Positions 41,154-50,491 of a stretch of 64,000 bases of DNA are shown here, piece by piece (the stretch's first letter is position 1; every line of letters starts with the position of its first letter). The position numbers and the translations under genes are program-made. Below the pieces are notes generated by a model. That model saw only the letters and a program-made list of their open reading frames with translations, ran no database searches and was not told the DNA's origin. Where the stretch lies: positions 248,001 to 312,000 of the forward strand of contig NZ_JASHIM010000001.1 in NCBI RefSeq assembly GCF_030733685.1. Reading direction: 5' to 3'. Origin of the DNA: Roseovarius sp. MMSF_3281. Lineage in GTDB: Bacteria > Pseudomonadota > Alphaproteobacteria > Rhodobacterales > Rhodobacteraceae.

Positions 41154-43424
41154 TCATACCGCCTGTTGTTCCATTTCACTCATACATTCGCCTGCGGGCT
41201 TCAACGGCAGGCGTACCACCGCCATTGCCCCGCAATGACCGTTCCCGTCAAAGGCGGGCGCATCGGTCAGTTCCAGCGTCCCGCCATGTTCTTCGATGAT
41301 CTTTTTCACGATGGGCAGGCCAAGGCCCGTGCCCTTTTCGCGGGTTGTCACATAGGGTTCAAACAGCCGCGTGCGATCCTCGGGAAGCCCGATACCGTTG
41401 TCGCAGATGCGGATCACCGCATTGTCGTCCTCGACCGTGCTGGTGACCCGGATCATCGGGCGGTGCCCTTCGGGCGCGCCTTTTTCCTGAAGGCTTTCAA
41501 TGGCTTCGCCGGCGTTCTTGATCAGGTTGGTCAAGGCCTGCGAAATCATCGTGGAATCCAGATCGGCGGGCATCGCCTCGTGGCGCAGGTCGGTATCGAA
41601 ACGAACCTCGGGCTGACCGGCCTCTTGCAACAGCACCGCCTCGCGCAGGATCTGGCCCAGATCCTCTTGCTTGGTTTGCGGCTCGGGCATGCGTGCGAAC
41701 TTGGAAAACTCGTCCACGATCCGCCGCAGATCATTGGTTTGCCGCACCACCACGTCGGTCAGCTCCTCAAGCGATTGCGCCTGGTCGGTGTCCAACAGGC
41801 GCGAAAACTTGCGCTTGATCCGTTCGGCCGACAATTGAATGGGCGTCAGCGGGTTCTTGATTTCATGGGCTATGCGCCGGGCCACGTCACCCCATGCCGC
41901 CATCCGTTGGGCGGCCACAAGATCGGTCACATCGTCGAAGGCCACAACATAACCCTCACGCCGGCCATCCTCGTTATGGCGGGTCGACATGCGGACCAGA
42001 AGGTTTTCAACCCGCCCGCCGCGCGCCACCCGGATTTCTTCCTGGACAAAGCCGCCCGACGTGGACTTGAGCCGCGAGAAAAGCGCGCCGAACTCGGGCA
42101 CCGCAACGCCGATATCCACCGATTGCTGATCTTCCTGCCAATCCAAAAGGCGCTTGGCCGAGCGGTTGACGAAAGTGACCCGGCCTTTCACATCCAGCCC
42201 CACAACCCCGGATGACACCGAGCCAAGCACCGAATCGAACAACCTCCGGCGGCGTTCGATCTGCCGGGTATTGGCCAAAAGCGCCTCGCGCTGGCCTTTC
42301 AACTGGCGGGTCATCTGGTTGAAATAGGTGGACAACTGGGCGATTTCGTCGTCGCCCTCTTCCTCGCGCACGCGCACGTCAAGATCCCCCTCGCCCACGC
42401 GCTGCGCGGCACTGGTCAGGCGCCCGACGGGCCGCGACAGGCGTTCGGCGAACCAAAGCCCCAGCCAGATCGAGGCAAGGATCAGGATCAGGGCAAAGCC
42501 GATGTAAAGCAGGCCAAACTCGAACAGGACACGGCCCCGTTCGCTTTCGCGTTGCTTGTAGAATTCGGCGGTTTCCTTGGTTTCGTCCAGCAGGCTCAGG
42601 ATATCGCCATCGACATTGCGGCTGACGTAAAGATAGCGGTCGGGAATCTCGCGCAGCGGCATCAGGGCGCGAAACTCGTTATTGTCCCAATCCTGAATGA
42701 CGATGATGCCCTCTTCGCGGGCCTGGGCAATCTGTTCAGGCGTCGGTTGTTCATAATCGAATAGATAGGATCGTTCGCCGCGCGAGCGCAAATCGCCGGT
42801 GCCGTCGATCACGAAGGCCTCGCGCAGGCCGCGTTGAATCTCGCGTTGTCCCCGCGACAAGACCTGCCGGATTTCGCCATCGTCGATGAATACCGCCGCC
42901 TGCTTGGTGGCATTGATGACCGAGGCCAAGGCGCGCGCATCGGTGATCAGATCGCGGCGGTGCTCGTCTTCATAGGCCTGCGCCGCGGCGACCGAACTGT
43001 CCACCACGCGGCCAACCCGGTCGGAAAACCATGCTTCAAGCCCCATGTTCACCGACAGCGTGGCAAAAACCGCGACCGCCACCGTGGGCAGAAGCGCGAT
43101 CACCGTGAAAACCCCGGTCAAGCGCAGGTGCAACCGCGACCCGGCCGAGCGCCTGCGCCGCGCCGCCACCATGCGCGCAACCCGTTGCAGCACCAAGCCC
43201 GCAACGATGAGAACATAGACCAGATCAAGCAGCATCACGCCGCGCAACACGCGGCTTGAGGCGCCTTGATCCAGCGGCCCCATGACAAGGAAGGTCACAA
43301 CGGCAAGAATCGGCCCAAGGATGACAAGACCAAGCGTGGCGATGGTCTGAATCCGCCGCTTGCGCCGCATACGGCTCAGACCGTCCCATGTCAGGATCGC
43401 AGGTATGCGTGTCCGTGTTGCCAC
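41154..43424 (-). CDS. ntrY: Nitrogen-regulation sensor histidine kinase NtrY
   Basis: A 756-residue membrane histidine kinase. Three N-terminal membrane segments (IATLGLVILGPILAVVTFLV, VMLLDLVYVLIVAGLVL, GVFTVIALLPTVAVAVFATL) precede a periplasmic region of about 190 residues, then a fourth segment (EFGLLYIGFALILILASIWL). These are followed by HAMP, PAS (FDSVLGSVSSGVVGLDVKGR), HisKA ([20 protein letters not shown]) and HATPase (ICDNGIGLPED, GTGLGLPIVKKII) domains. It phosphorylates NtrX. Known roles in alphaproteobacteria include nitrogen metabolism, redox and envelope responses. A hairpin separates it from ntrC. Confidence 0.96.
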   Translation of the reverse strand: MATRTRIPAILTWDGLSRMRRKRRIQTIATLGLVILGPILAVVTFLVMGPLDQGASSRVLRGVMLLDLVYVLIVAGLVLQRVARMVAARRRRSAGSRLHLRLTGVFTVIALLPTVAVAVFATLSVNMGLEAWFSDRVGRVVDSSVAAAQAYEDEHRRDLITDARALASVINATKQAAVFIDDGEIRQVLSRGQREIQRGLREAFVIDGTGDLRSRGERSYLFDYEQPTPEQIAQAREEGIIVIQDWDNNEFRALMPLREIPDRYLYVSRNVDGDILSLLDETKETAEFYKQRESERGRVLFEFGLLYIGFALILILASIWLGLWFAERLSRPVGRLTSAAQRVGEGDLDVRVREEEGDDEIAQLSTYFNQMTRQLKGQREALLANTRQIERRRRLFDSVLGSVSSGVVGLDVKGRVTFVNRSAKRLLDWQEDQQSVDIGVAVPEFGALFSRLKSTSGGFVQEEIRVARGGRVENLLVRMSTRHNEDGRREGYVVAFDDVTDLVAAQRMAAWGDVARRIAHEIKNPLTPIQLSAERIKRKFSRLLDTDQAQSLEELTDVVVRQTNDLRRIVDEFSKFARMPEPQTKQEDLGQILREAVLLQEAGQPEVRFDTDLRHEAMPADLDSTMISQALTNLIKNAGEAIESLQEKGAPEGHRPMIRVTSTVEDDNAVIRICDNGIGLPEDRTRLFEPYVTTREKGTGLGLPIVKKIIEEHGGTLELTDAPAFDGNGHCGAMAVVRLPLKPAGECMSEMEQQAV

Positions 43425-43472
43425 CCATGTCCCCCATCAGCTTGTGGTGCCGCAGGGGCACCGCCGCAATAT

Positions 43473-43508
43473 GTGGCTATTCTTGGGGTGGCAGCCCCCA
43501 AAAGCCAC
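43473..43508. terminator. Long hairpin between ntrC and ntrY
   Basis: Outer arms GTGGCT (43473-43478) and AGCCAC (43503-43508) enclose an inner stem of TTGGGG (43483-43488) and CCCCAA (43496-43501). The gap between the two minus-strand genes is 99 bp. It could terminate or attenuate transcription between the NtrBC and NtrYX pairs. There is no clear U-tract. Confidence 0.5.
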
Positions 43509-43523
43509 AGCGTTGTTGCACTT

Positions 43524-44885
43524 TTACATCAACTTGCGGCGGCGTGTCACGTGAATATCAAGCTCGGTGATCTTCTTACGCAGCGTATTGCGGTTGATCC
43601 CCAGCAGATCGGCGCATTTCGCCTGGTTTCCGCCGGTGGCATCGAGGGCGATTTCGATCAAGGGCAGCTCAACCTCGCGCAGGATTCGCTGGTAAAGGCC
43701 CGGTGGCGGCATGACGTTGCCGTGCAAATCGAAATAGCGCCGCAAGTGCCGCGACACCGAGGCCGAAAGCGATTCCCCCTGCCCCTGCGTCAAAACCGGC
43801 TGCGCGGCGGGTTGATTGCCCAGAACGGCCTCGACCTCGGTGCGGCTGACCTCTTCGTTCTGCGCGGTCAGCCCGATCCGGCGCACGGCGTTTTCCAACT
43901 GTCGCACGTTGCCCGGCCAGCTATAGGCGCGCATCAATTCCAACGCGCCCTCCGACAAGCGGCGCGGCGCGTGGCCCTCGCGTTCGGCGCGCAGCAGGAA
44001 ATGCTCGACCAGAAGCGGCACGTCATCCACCCTGTCGCGCAGGCTGGGCACGGCCACGACGGCCCCCGACAGCCGGTAATACAGATCCTCGCGGAACCCC
44101 TCGTTTTCCAGCTTCTCGGCCAGGCGCCCCTGGCTGGTGGCCATGAAGCGCGGCACGTGATCGCCCGGCGCATCCATCATCCGCACCACCCGCGCCTGTG
44201 CCTCGGCGTCCAGATCGCCCACCTCGTCCAGAACGATGGTGCCGCCCTTGGCCCGCGACATCACCTTGGCCGGGCCTTCCAGATCGGTCAGGTCCGATGG
44301 CGTGACGGTAACGAAGGGCAAGGTGCGCCTGTCGGAAAAATCATGGATCGCGCGGGCGATCAGGCTTTTGCCGGTGCCCGACTCGCCAGTGATCAGAACC
44401 GCCAGATCGGTGTTCATCAACCGCGCCACCACGCGGTACAACCCCTGCATCGCCGGTGTCCGCCCAATCAGCGGCAATTCCTCGGGCCGCTCGTCCTCGG
44501 CCGTTGGCGTAAGTTGCCGCGCGCCCGCCTCCAGGGCGCGCGAGGTGCGCTTCATCAGGTCGGGCAAATCGAAGGGCTTGGGCAGGTAGTCGAAGGCATC
44601 CGCCTCCTCGGCCTGAATCGCCGTCATGATCGTGTTCTGCGCCGAGATCACGATCACCGGCAGGCCGGGCCGGTCGGCGGCGATCTTGGGCAGCATCTCA
44701 AGCCCATTGCCATCGGGCATCATGACATCGGTGATCACCGCGTCGCCCTTGCCTTCGCCCACCCACCGCATCAGCGTGTGCAAGGACGATGTTGCATGCA
44801 CCTTGCACCCCGCCCGCGTCAGGGCCTGCGTCAAAACCGTGCGGATCGTGCGATCGTCATCGGCAACCAATACCGTGCCATCCAT
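43524..44885 (-). CDS. ntrC: Nitrogen-regulation response regulator NtrC (without GAFTGA loop)
   Basis: A 453-residue response regulator of NtrB. The receiver has [12 protein letters not shown], phospho-Asp in [12 protein letters not shown] and Lys in LPKPFD. The AAA+ domain has Walker [16 protein letters not shown] and Walker [12 protein letters not shown]. Where GAFTGA is expected, the protein reads [16 protein letters not shown]. In Rhodobacter capsulatus NtrC, which also lacks GAFTGA, the protein activates sigma-70 RNA polymerase. The C-terminal HTH is [20 protein letters not shown]. Its ATG shares one base with the ntrB stop (TGATG). Confidence 0.96.
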   Translation of the reverse strand: MDGTVLVADDDRTIRTVLTQALTRAGCKVHATSSLHTLMRWVGEGKGDAVITDVMMPDGNGLEMLPKIAADRPGLPVIVISAQNTIMTAIQAEEADAFDYLPKPFDLPDLMKRTSRALEAGARQLTPTAEDERPEELPLIGRTPAMQGLYRVVARLMNTDLAVLITGESGTGKSLIARAIHDFSDRRTLPFVTVTPSDLTDLEGPAKVMSRAKGGTIVLDEVGDLDAEAQARVVRMMDAPGDHVPRFMATSQGRLAEKLENEGFREDLYYRLSGAVVAVPSLRDRVDDVPLLVEHFLLRAEREGHAPRRLSEGALELMRAYSWPGNVRQLENAVRRIGLTAQNEEVSRTEVEAVLGNQPAAQPVLTQGQGESLSASVSRHLRRYFDLHGNVMPPPGLYQRILREVELPLIEIALDATGGNQAKCADLLGINRNTLRKKITELDIHVTRRRKLM

Positions 44886-45952
44886 CAGCTTTCCTCCAGC
44901 TCCTTGCCTGCCCGTGGCAGGGAAATCCGAAATGCCGTGCGCCCCGGCACCGAGTTGACCGAGATCCAGCCGTCATGCTCGGAAATGATCTTGGCCGCGA
45001 GGGCAAGGCCCAGCCCGGTGCCGTTGTCGCGCCCCGAAACGAAGGGGTCGAAAATATCGCCTGCAATCTCTTCGGGCAGGCCGGGGCCATCGTCGATCAC
45101 CTCGATCTGCAAGGGCAGGCTTTTGCCGCCGCCATCGCGGCGCACCCGCAGGCTTTGTTCGTAATAGCTGTGCAATCGAATCACGCCGCCGCCCTCGCCC
45201 GCCGCCTGCGCGGCATTGCGCAGCAAGTTCTGAATGACCTGCAACAATTGGTCCGGGTCGCCCTGTGCCAATGGAAGCGAGGGGTCGTAATCCTCGATGA
45301 TGGTCATATCGGCGGCCACCCCCACGATGGCCGAGCGCCGCGCCCGGTCCAGCACATCGTGCAGGTTCACCGCCTGCATCTTGGGCGCGCTGACATTGCC
45401 GAATTGCTCCACCTGTTCGAGCAGGCCGACGATGCGGCGGCTTTCGCTGACAATCAGATCGGTCAGTTCCAAGTCCTGCGGATCAAGGTTCATCGACAAA
45501 AGCTGTGCCGCGCCGGTGATCCCGGCCAGCGGGTTCTTGATTTCATGGGCCAGCATTTCGGCCATGCCGATGGCCGATTTCGCCGCCGATTTCACCGATT
45601 GGCCTTGCGTCACCCGCCCCGCCAACTCGCGCGGGGAGATCAGCAAAAGCATATGCCCCGCCTCACCGGCCAAGGGTGCGATTTGCAGGTTGCAATGCAA
45701 CGGCGCACGATCGCCGGTGCCCACGTCCACGTCATTGACGAACAAGGGTGCATCGTTGTCGCGGGCCCGCTCGAAGGCTTCCTCAAGCGGCGCATCCACG
45801 GCCAGTTTGTCCCAAACCGGTTGACCGCGAAGCGCCTTCGACGAGGAATTCAAAAACCCCTCGGCTGCCGGGTTCACGCGGTCTATGCGGTCCATCGCGT
45901 CCAGAACCAGCGCCGGCACCGGCAGGGAAGACCAGATCGCCTCGTCACTCAT
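44885..45952 (-). CDS. ntrB: Nitrogen-regulation sensor histidine kinase NtrB
   Basis: A 355-residue soluble kinase that phosphorylates NtrC under nitrogen limitation and is controlled by PII protein. The N-terminal PAS domain (residues about 5-115) has [20 protein letters not shown]. The HisKA motif is [20 protein letters not shown] with the phosphorylated His. ATP-binding motifs are [19 protein letters not shown] and [13 protein letters not shown]. The gene overlaps dusB upstream by four bases (ATGA) and ntrC downstream by one, forming the dusB-ntrB-ntrC operon known from Rhodobacter (nifR3-ntrB-ntrC). Confidence 0.96.
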   Translation of the reverse strand: MSDEAIWSSLPVPALVLDAMDRIDRVNPAAEGFLNSSSKALRGQPVWDKLAVDAPLEEAFERARDNDAPLFVNDVDVGTGDRAPLHCNLQIAPLAGEAGHMLLLISPRELAGRVTQGQSVKSAAKSAIGMAEMLAHEIKNPLAGITGAAQLLSMNLDPQDLELTDLIVSESRRIVGLLEQVEQFGNVSAPKMQAVNLHDVLDRARRSAIVGVAADMTIIEDYDPSLPLAQGDPDQLLQVIQNLLRNAAQAAGEGGGVIRLHSYYEQSLRVRRDGGGKSLPLQIEVIDDGPGLPEEIAGDIFDPFVSGRDNGTGLGLALAAKIISEHDGWISVNSVPGRTAFRISLPRAGKELEES

Positions 45953-46941
45953 GCGGCGGCCCTTTCACCATCGCGGATGGCCTGCGGGATCAGGCGCAAG
46001 ACCTCGGCGCTGTCGCGGCTGGTCAACAGCCGTTTGCGCAGCTCAACGCCGGTGCCCGCCTCGTCCAGGTACCAGCCCAGATGCTTGCGCGCGACACGGT
46101 TGCCCAGTTCGGGGCCGTAAAACCGCAGCATTTCTTCGTAGTGATCCGCCACCATATCCTCGAATTCCCCGCCCTGCGGGATTTGCGGCGCGGGTGCGCC
46201 CCAAAGCTCGGCGGCCACCTGTGCCAAAAGCCATGGCCGCCCCTGTGCGCCGCGCCCGATCATCACGCCATCGGCCCCGCTGGCCGCAAGCGCCTGCTTT
46301 GCTGTCTTGCCATCCACGATATCGCCATTGGCCACCACCGGGATATCAACCGCCTCTTTCACCGCCCGAATGGCCGCCCAATCGGCACGGCCCTTGTAAA
46401 ACTGGCAGCGGGTTCGCCCGTGGATGGTAATCATCTGAATGCCCGCCGCCTCGGCCCGCCGCGCCAGGTCGGGCGCATTCATCAGGTTATCGTCCCATCC
46501 CAATCGGGTCTTGAGCGTGACAGGCACGTCAACCGCGCCGACCACCGCCTCGATCAGGCCAAGCGCATGATCAAGGTCTTTCATCAGGGCCGAGCCACTG
46601 GCGCCTGCGCCGCTGCTGCTGGTCACTTTTTTCGCGGGGCAACCCATGTTGATATCAATCAGCCGCGCGCCATTGGCCGCGACCATGCGTGCCGCTTCGG
46701 CCATCCAATGGGCCTCGCGCCCAGCCAGTTGGACGGATGTGTTTTCAACCCCGAAGCCAAGCTCCGCACGCTCGCGCACGCCCGGCTTGGCCTGCACCAT
46801 TTCCTGGCTGGCAACCATTTCACTGACCACCAGCCCCGCGCCGAAACCTGCCACCAGATTGCGAAACGGCAAATCGGTGATTCCCGCCAAGGGCGCCAAT
46901 AGAACCGGGGGTGTCAGGTTTCTGTCTGCGATGGGCAGCAT
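45949..46941 (-). CDS. dusB: tRNA-dihydrouridine synthase B (NifR3)
   Basis: A 330-residue FMN enzyme reducing uridines in tRNA. The barrel start is PPVLLAPLAGITDLPFRNLV. The catalytic Cys is in DINMGCPAKKVTSSSGAGAS, and the FMN/phosphate sites are ITIHGRTRCQFYKGRADW and PVVANGDIVD, ADGVMIGRGAQGRPWL. It was first named nifR3 in Rhodobacter capsulatus because it is the first gene of the ntrBC operon. It diverges from ispDF with 161 bp between, which should hold both promoters. Confidence 0.95.
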   Translation of the reverse strand: MLPIADRNLTPPVLLAPLAGITDLPFRNLVAGFGAGLVVSEMVASQEMVQAKPGVRERAELGFGVENTSVQLAGREAHWMAEAARMVAANGARLIDINMGCPAKKVTSSSGAGASGSALMKDLDHALGLIEAVVGAVDVPVTLKTRLGWDDNLMNAPDLARRAEAAGIQMITIHGRTRCQFYKGRADWAAIRAVKEAVDIPVVANGDIVDGKTAKQALAASGADGVMIGRGAQGRPWLLAQVAAELWGAPAPQIPQGGEFEDMVADHYEEMLRFYGPELGNRVARKHLGWYLDEAGTGVELRKRLLTSRDSAEVLRLIPQAIRDGERAAA

Positions 46942-47102
46942 CGTGTGCTTAATCCTTGTGCAATGCCTTCTCTCTACGCGTTTGCCCTCGGCTCAACAAC
47001 GTTTACAAGGTGTTTTCGACCCATTCTCGGGCGGTTTGCCTATTTTTTATGCACGATCTTCGAGGATTGCGCTTGGCCTGACCACCGCCTATTGCTTCCT
47101 CC

Positions 47103-48248
47103 ATGCAATGCGCCGCCATCATCGTCGCCGCCGGGCGCGGCACCCGCGCCGGGGGGGATCAGCCAAAGCAATGGCAACCCCTTGCAGGGCGTCGCGTGAT
47201 CGATTGGACGGTGGCTGCCTTCCAGGCCACGCCCGAGTTAGACCGTATTGTCGTGGTCCTGCATGCCGACGATCTTGATCGCTATGATCCGCCCGAGGGC
47301 GTTGAGGTGACGACCGGCGGGGCCGAGCGGTCAGACTCCGTGCGGCTTGGTCTGGACTACCTTTCCGCAACCGGGTTTTCGTACGACTCGTACGTTGCCA
47401 TTCATGACGTCGCCCGAAGTTGTACGAAACCGGCGTACGTTTCGTACGTTTTGTACGAATTATCCCAAGGCCCACAGCGCGCCGTGGCCCCCGCGCTGCC
47501 CGTCACCGATGCGCTTTGGATCGGGCAGGATGGCGAGGTGGCAGGCACCCGGGATCGCAGCGGGCTGTTTCGCGCGCAAACCCCGCAAGCCTTTGTTTTC
47601 GAAGATATTTTAGCCGCGCACCGCGCGCATGCTGGCCCCGCCGCCGACGATGTCGAGGTGGCCCGCGCCGCGGGCCTGCCGGTGCGCATCATCGAAGGCG
47701 ACGAAAACAACCTCAAGATCACCCATGCGCACGACTTTGCAAGGGCTGAAAAAATACTGGAATTTCAAATGGATATACGCCTTGGCAATGGCTATGACGT
47801 GCACCGTTTCGGCGATGGTGACCATGTTGTCCTCTGCGGTGTCAAAATCCCGCATACCCGTGGATTGCAAGGCCACTCCGACGCAGATGTCGGGATGCAT
47901 GCCCTGACCGACGCTATATATGGGGCGTTGGCCCTGGGTGACATTGGCCGCCACTTCCCTCCGAGTGACCCGCAATGGAAAGGCGCGGAAAGTCATATTT
48001 TCCTACGCCATGCCGTTGAGCTGACTCGCCAAAAAGGTTTTGAATTCAGTAACGTAGACGTCACTCTTATCTGCGAGCGCCCCAAGATCGGGCCGCATGC
48101 CGAGGCGATGCAACACGCCCTGTCCACGATCATGGGCCTTGAGACATCCCGCATTTCGGTCAAGGCCACGACCTCCGAACGCCTTGGGTTTACCGGCCGT
48201 GAAGAAGGTATCGCCGCCCAAGCCACCGCAACATTGGTGAAGACATGA
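47103..48248 (+). CDS. ispDF: Bifunctional IspD-IspF enzyme of the MEP pathway
   Basis: A 381-residue fusion. Residues 1-220 are IspD (MEP cytidylyltransferase): [34 protein letters not shown] and [19 protein letters not shown]. Residues about 222-381 are Isp[40 protein letters not shown] with the zinc ligands, and [20 protein letters not shown]. Such fusions are common in alphaproteobacteria. Residues 92-98 and 106-119 are encoded by GTACG-type repeat DNA. The usual motif HDAARP reads HDVARS, so the proline is lost. pgpA overlaps the stop by four bases. Confidence 0.97.
   Translation: MQCAAIIVAAGRGTRAGGDQPKQWQPLAGRRVIDWTVAAFQATPELDRIVVVLHADDLDRYDPPEGVEVTTGGAERSDSVRLGLDYLSATGFSYDSYVAIHDVARSCTKPAYVSYVLYELSQGPQRAVAPALPVTDALWIGQDGEVAGTRDRSGLFRAQTPQAFVFEDILAAHRAHAGPAADDVEVARAAGLPVRIIEGDENNLKITHAHDFARAEKILEFQMDIRLGNGYDVHRFGDGDHVVLCGVKIPHTRGLQGHSDADVGMHALTDAIYGALALGDIGRHFPPSDPQWKGAESHIFLRHAVELTRQKGFEFSNVDVTLICERPKIGPHAEAMQHALSTIMGLETSRISVKATTSERLGFTGREEGIAAQATATLVKT
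47376..47458. repeat. GTACG repeat units inside the ispD coding sequence
   Basis: TTTTCGTACGACTCGTACG at 47376-47394 matches 19 bases of the intergenic repeats at 21289 and 21351 exactly. A second group of GTACG/CGTAC units follows at 47421-47458. Together they encode FSYDSYV and [14 protein letters not shown] in frame, without interrupting the gene. Confidence 0.75.
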
Positions 48249-48742
48249 CTATAACCCACTCTATTGCAACGTTTTTCGGCATCGGCCATATGCGTCCCGC
48301 CCCCGGCACCTGGGGATCACTCGCCGCTATCCCGGTGGCATGGGGCCTGCACGCTTTGGGTGGGCCGATCCTCTTGGCCCTTGGCGTGATCCTGTCGTTT
48401 ACTTTAGGATGGTGGTCCACCGCATTGGAAACAAAAGGAAAATCCGATCACGACCCTTCCGAGATCGTGATTGACGAGGTCGCGGGCCAATGGCTGGCCT
48501 TCCTTCCGGTCTCTATCGGCGCGGCCCACACCGGCGCCGCCCTTACCGCGCTTTGGCCGGGCTGGATCACGGCCTTTGTCCTTTTTCGCCTGTTCGACAT
48601 CTGGAAACCCGGCCCCGTCGGCTGGGCCGACCGGCGCGGCGACGCGCTTGGCGTGATGCTTGACGATATCATCGCCGGTGTCTTCGCCGCCCTTGGTGTG
48701 CTACTCTTTGCGGGCTTGTCACACGGAGTTCTGGGACTGTGA
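48245..48742 (+). CDS. pgpA: Phosphatidylglycerophosphatase A
   Basis: A 165-residue inner-membrane phosphatase that dephosphorylates phosphatidylglycerol phosphate to phosphatidylglycerol. The family motif block is [20 protein letters not shown], with [13 protein letters not shown] and [18 protein letters not shown], and the final [16 protein letters not shown]. Acidic residues in DEVAGQ and LDDIIAG coordinate metal. Hydrophobic segments occupy about half of the sequence. It overlaps ispDF (ATGA) and the following pncC gene (GTGA), so the three form one coupled operon. Confidence 0.95.
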   Translation: MTITHSIATFFGIGHMRPAPGTWGSLAAIPVAWGLHALGGPILLALGVILSFTLGWWSTALETKGKSDHDPSEIVIDEVAGQWLAFLPVSIGAAHTGAALTALWPGWITAFVLFRLFDIWKPGPVGWADRRGDALGVMLDDIIAGVFAALGVLLFAGLSHGVLGL

Positions 48743-49206
48743 TCGCACAGGAGATCCTCGACCTTGCCCGCGCCGATGGCGTGATGATCACCACCGCCGA
48801 ATCCTGCACAGGCGGCATGGTGGCGGTGGCGCTGACAGATTTGCCGGGGTCGTCGGATGTACTTGAACGGGGCTTTGTAACCTATTCGAATAACGCGAAA
48901 AAAGAGCAACTTGGCGTATCGCAAAATACCCTTGATGCGCAGGGCGCCGTGTCGGAACAAACCGCCCGCGAAATGGCCGAGGGGGCGCTGGTCCACTCCC
49001 ACGCCGATCTTGCCGTTTCCGTTACCGGCATTGCCGGTCCCGGCGGCTCGGATCATAAGCCCGAGGGCCGGGTTTGTTTTGGTCTGGCCCGCAAGGGCCT
49101 GAAAACGTTCACGGAAACCAAGGAATTCGGCGCCCAAGGCCGGGCAGAGGTGCGCCGCCTGTCACGCGATTACGCCCTGGCCCTTCTCAAACGGGCCCTG
49201 ACCTGA
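48739..49206 (+). CDS. pncC: Nicotinamide-nucleotide amidohydrolase (CinA C-terminal family)
   Basis: A 155-residue CinA-C domain enzyme that hydrolyses NMN to nicotinate mononucleotide in NAD recycling. The catalytic motif is TTAESCTGGMVAVALTDLPG with the Ser nucleophile, followed by GFVTYSNNAKKEQLGVSQNT and SVTGIAGPGGSDHKPEGRVC. It is a stand-alone form without the N-terminal MoaB-like CinA domain. The GTG start overlaps the pgpA stop. Its last 20 bases overlap the end of the convergent MmgE/PrpD gene. Confidence 0.93.
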   Translation: MIAQEILDLARADGVMITTAESCTGGMVAVALTDLPGSSDVLERGFVTYSNNAKKEQLGVSQNTLDAQGAVSEQTAREMAEGALVHSHADLAVSVTGIAGPGGSDHKPEGRVCFGLARKGLKTFTETKEFGAQGRAEVRRLSRDYALALLKRALT

Positions 49207-50491
49207 AGGGTTCCATTTGCATCAACTCTGAAAGGGCATCCAGATCGGGGGCCCTTTCTGTCTGCACCGCCTGCCATAGCTGTGCCTCGTGCTCCCCGAC
49301 AAGGGCCGCCCCCTTACGGCGCAGCGCCTGCCATTTCTGATCCGGGTCTTGCGCTGCCATCAGGTCATGATGCCCCTCGCGCTGTGGACCGTCCTTGAGG
49401 TCAAGCGCGACCCGCGCCTCGGTTTCGGCCAAGCCCTCGTCGGCCACGACCCGAACCTTGTCGCGAAACGCCACAAGCGCGGCATCCTGCGCGCAGGCAT
49501 CCGAGAAACTGGCGATATCGGCGGTGTTCCAGCCATGCAGCACCATCCCGGCCACATGGGCATAGGAAAACTTTGCCCCAAGCCCGGTGTCAGGGGCGGG
49601 TTGATTGCAGACCGTCAGCCAGCGGGGGTGCGTGGTGATCGTGATGGCCTTCACAGCCTCGGCCTCTGCCTTCAAGGGCGTCAGCGCCTCGATCGTCGCG
49701 TGCAGACCGTGACAACAGGCGTGCAGTTTATGCGACACTTCGGCCATCTGCCAAACCTCGCCCAGGCCGTCCCATGCAGCCATATTCGCCTCGCCCGCAT
49801 GTGTCGGGCCAAAGCCCTGCGGGCCATCCAATCCGTCCGGGTTGGAAACAAAGCCGCGCGCCGCCAGATCGGCACAGACCACCCCGCATTCGGCGGCAAG
49901 CCCCGCATTCATCGGCTTGCCCATGGTGCCGAACTGCGATTTGAGGCCCGCGGCCTTCGTTGCGGCCAAGCCGAACGCATGGGCCACCTGCCCCGCGTCC
50001 AGCCCTTTCAGGCGGGCGACGGCCGCCGTGGCCCCAAAAGCGCCTGCCGTCGCCGTCTGATGAAAGCCGGCCTGATAATGCCCCCGGCCCAGCCAAAGGC
50101 CCACCCGCGTGGCCACCTCGAACCCGATACAGGCGGCCTCAAGCGCGGCCAGACCGTCCTTGGGCGCAGCGGCCATCACGGCGGGCAGCACCCCCACCGA
50201 CAAATGCCCGATATGGGCGAAATGCGTGTCGTCGTAATCCAGGGCATGGGAGATCGTCCCATTGACCAAGGCCGCCGCCCGCGCCGGGACATGACCCCCG
50301 CCAAACATCGACGCCTGTGCCGTGCCGCCATCGTCAAGCGCCTGCGCGCGCATGATCGCGGCCACGGGCTCGGACACGCCTGCCATCCCGCAGGCCATCC
50401 AGTCGTAAAGCGATTGGGCCATGATCCCGCGCGCCGCCTGCGCGGGTTCCGCGTTTGCCACAAACGTCGCGATGTCACGCGCCAATGTCAT
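49187..50491 (-). CDS. MmgE/PrpD family protein
   Basis: A 434-residue member of the MmgE/PrpD family (2-methylcitrate dehydratase and relatives such as cis-aconitate decarboxylase). The helical domain has LYDWMACGMAGVSEPVAAIM and ALVNGTISHALDYDDTHFAH, the family's active-site stretch. A central FGATAAVARLKGLDAGQVAH and KSQFGTMGKPMNAGLAAECG follow. Without prpB or prpC nearby, a methylcitrate role is not supported; the reaction is probably dehydration or isomerisation of another organic acid. The start codon overlaps the stop of the COQ10-like gene (ATGA). Confidence 0.88.
   Translation of the reverse strand: MTLARDIATFVANAEPAQAARGIMAQSLYDWMACGMAGVSEPVAAIMRAQALDDGGTAQASMFGGGHVPARAAALVNGTISHALDYDDTHFAHIGHLSVGVLPAVMAAAPKDGLAALEAACIGFEVATRVGLWLGRGHYQAGFHQTATAGAFGATAAVARLKGLDAGQVAHAFGLAATKAAGLKSQFGTMGKPMNAGLAAECGVVCADLAARGFVSNPDGLDGPQGFGPTHAGEANMAAWDGLGEVWQMAEVSHKLHACCHGLHATIEALTPLKAEAEAVKAITITTHPRWLTVCNQPAPDTGLGAKFSYAHVAGMVLHGWNTADIASFSDACAQDAALVAFRDKVRVVADEGLAETEARVALDLKDGPQREGHHDLMAAQDPDQKWQALRRKGAALVGEHEAQLWQAVQTERAPDLDALSELMQMEPFRSGPV

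Noticed and set aside
43266-45164. Plus-strand open frame of 632 codons
   Set aside because: It lies opposite ntrY and ntrC, both with complete domain sets, and its translation is rich in Arg, His, Gln and Pro, typical of shadow frames.
47376-47458. ispD damaged by the repeat (pseudogene)
   Set aside because: The frame is intact, substrate-binding motifs on both sides are present, and the gene is coupled to pgpA and pncC. Only the proline after HDxAR is changed.
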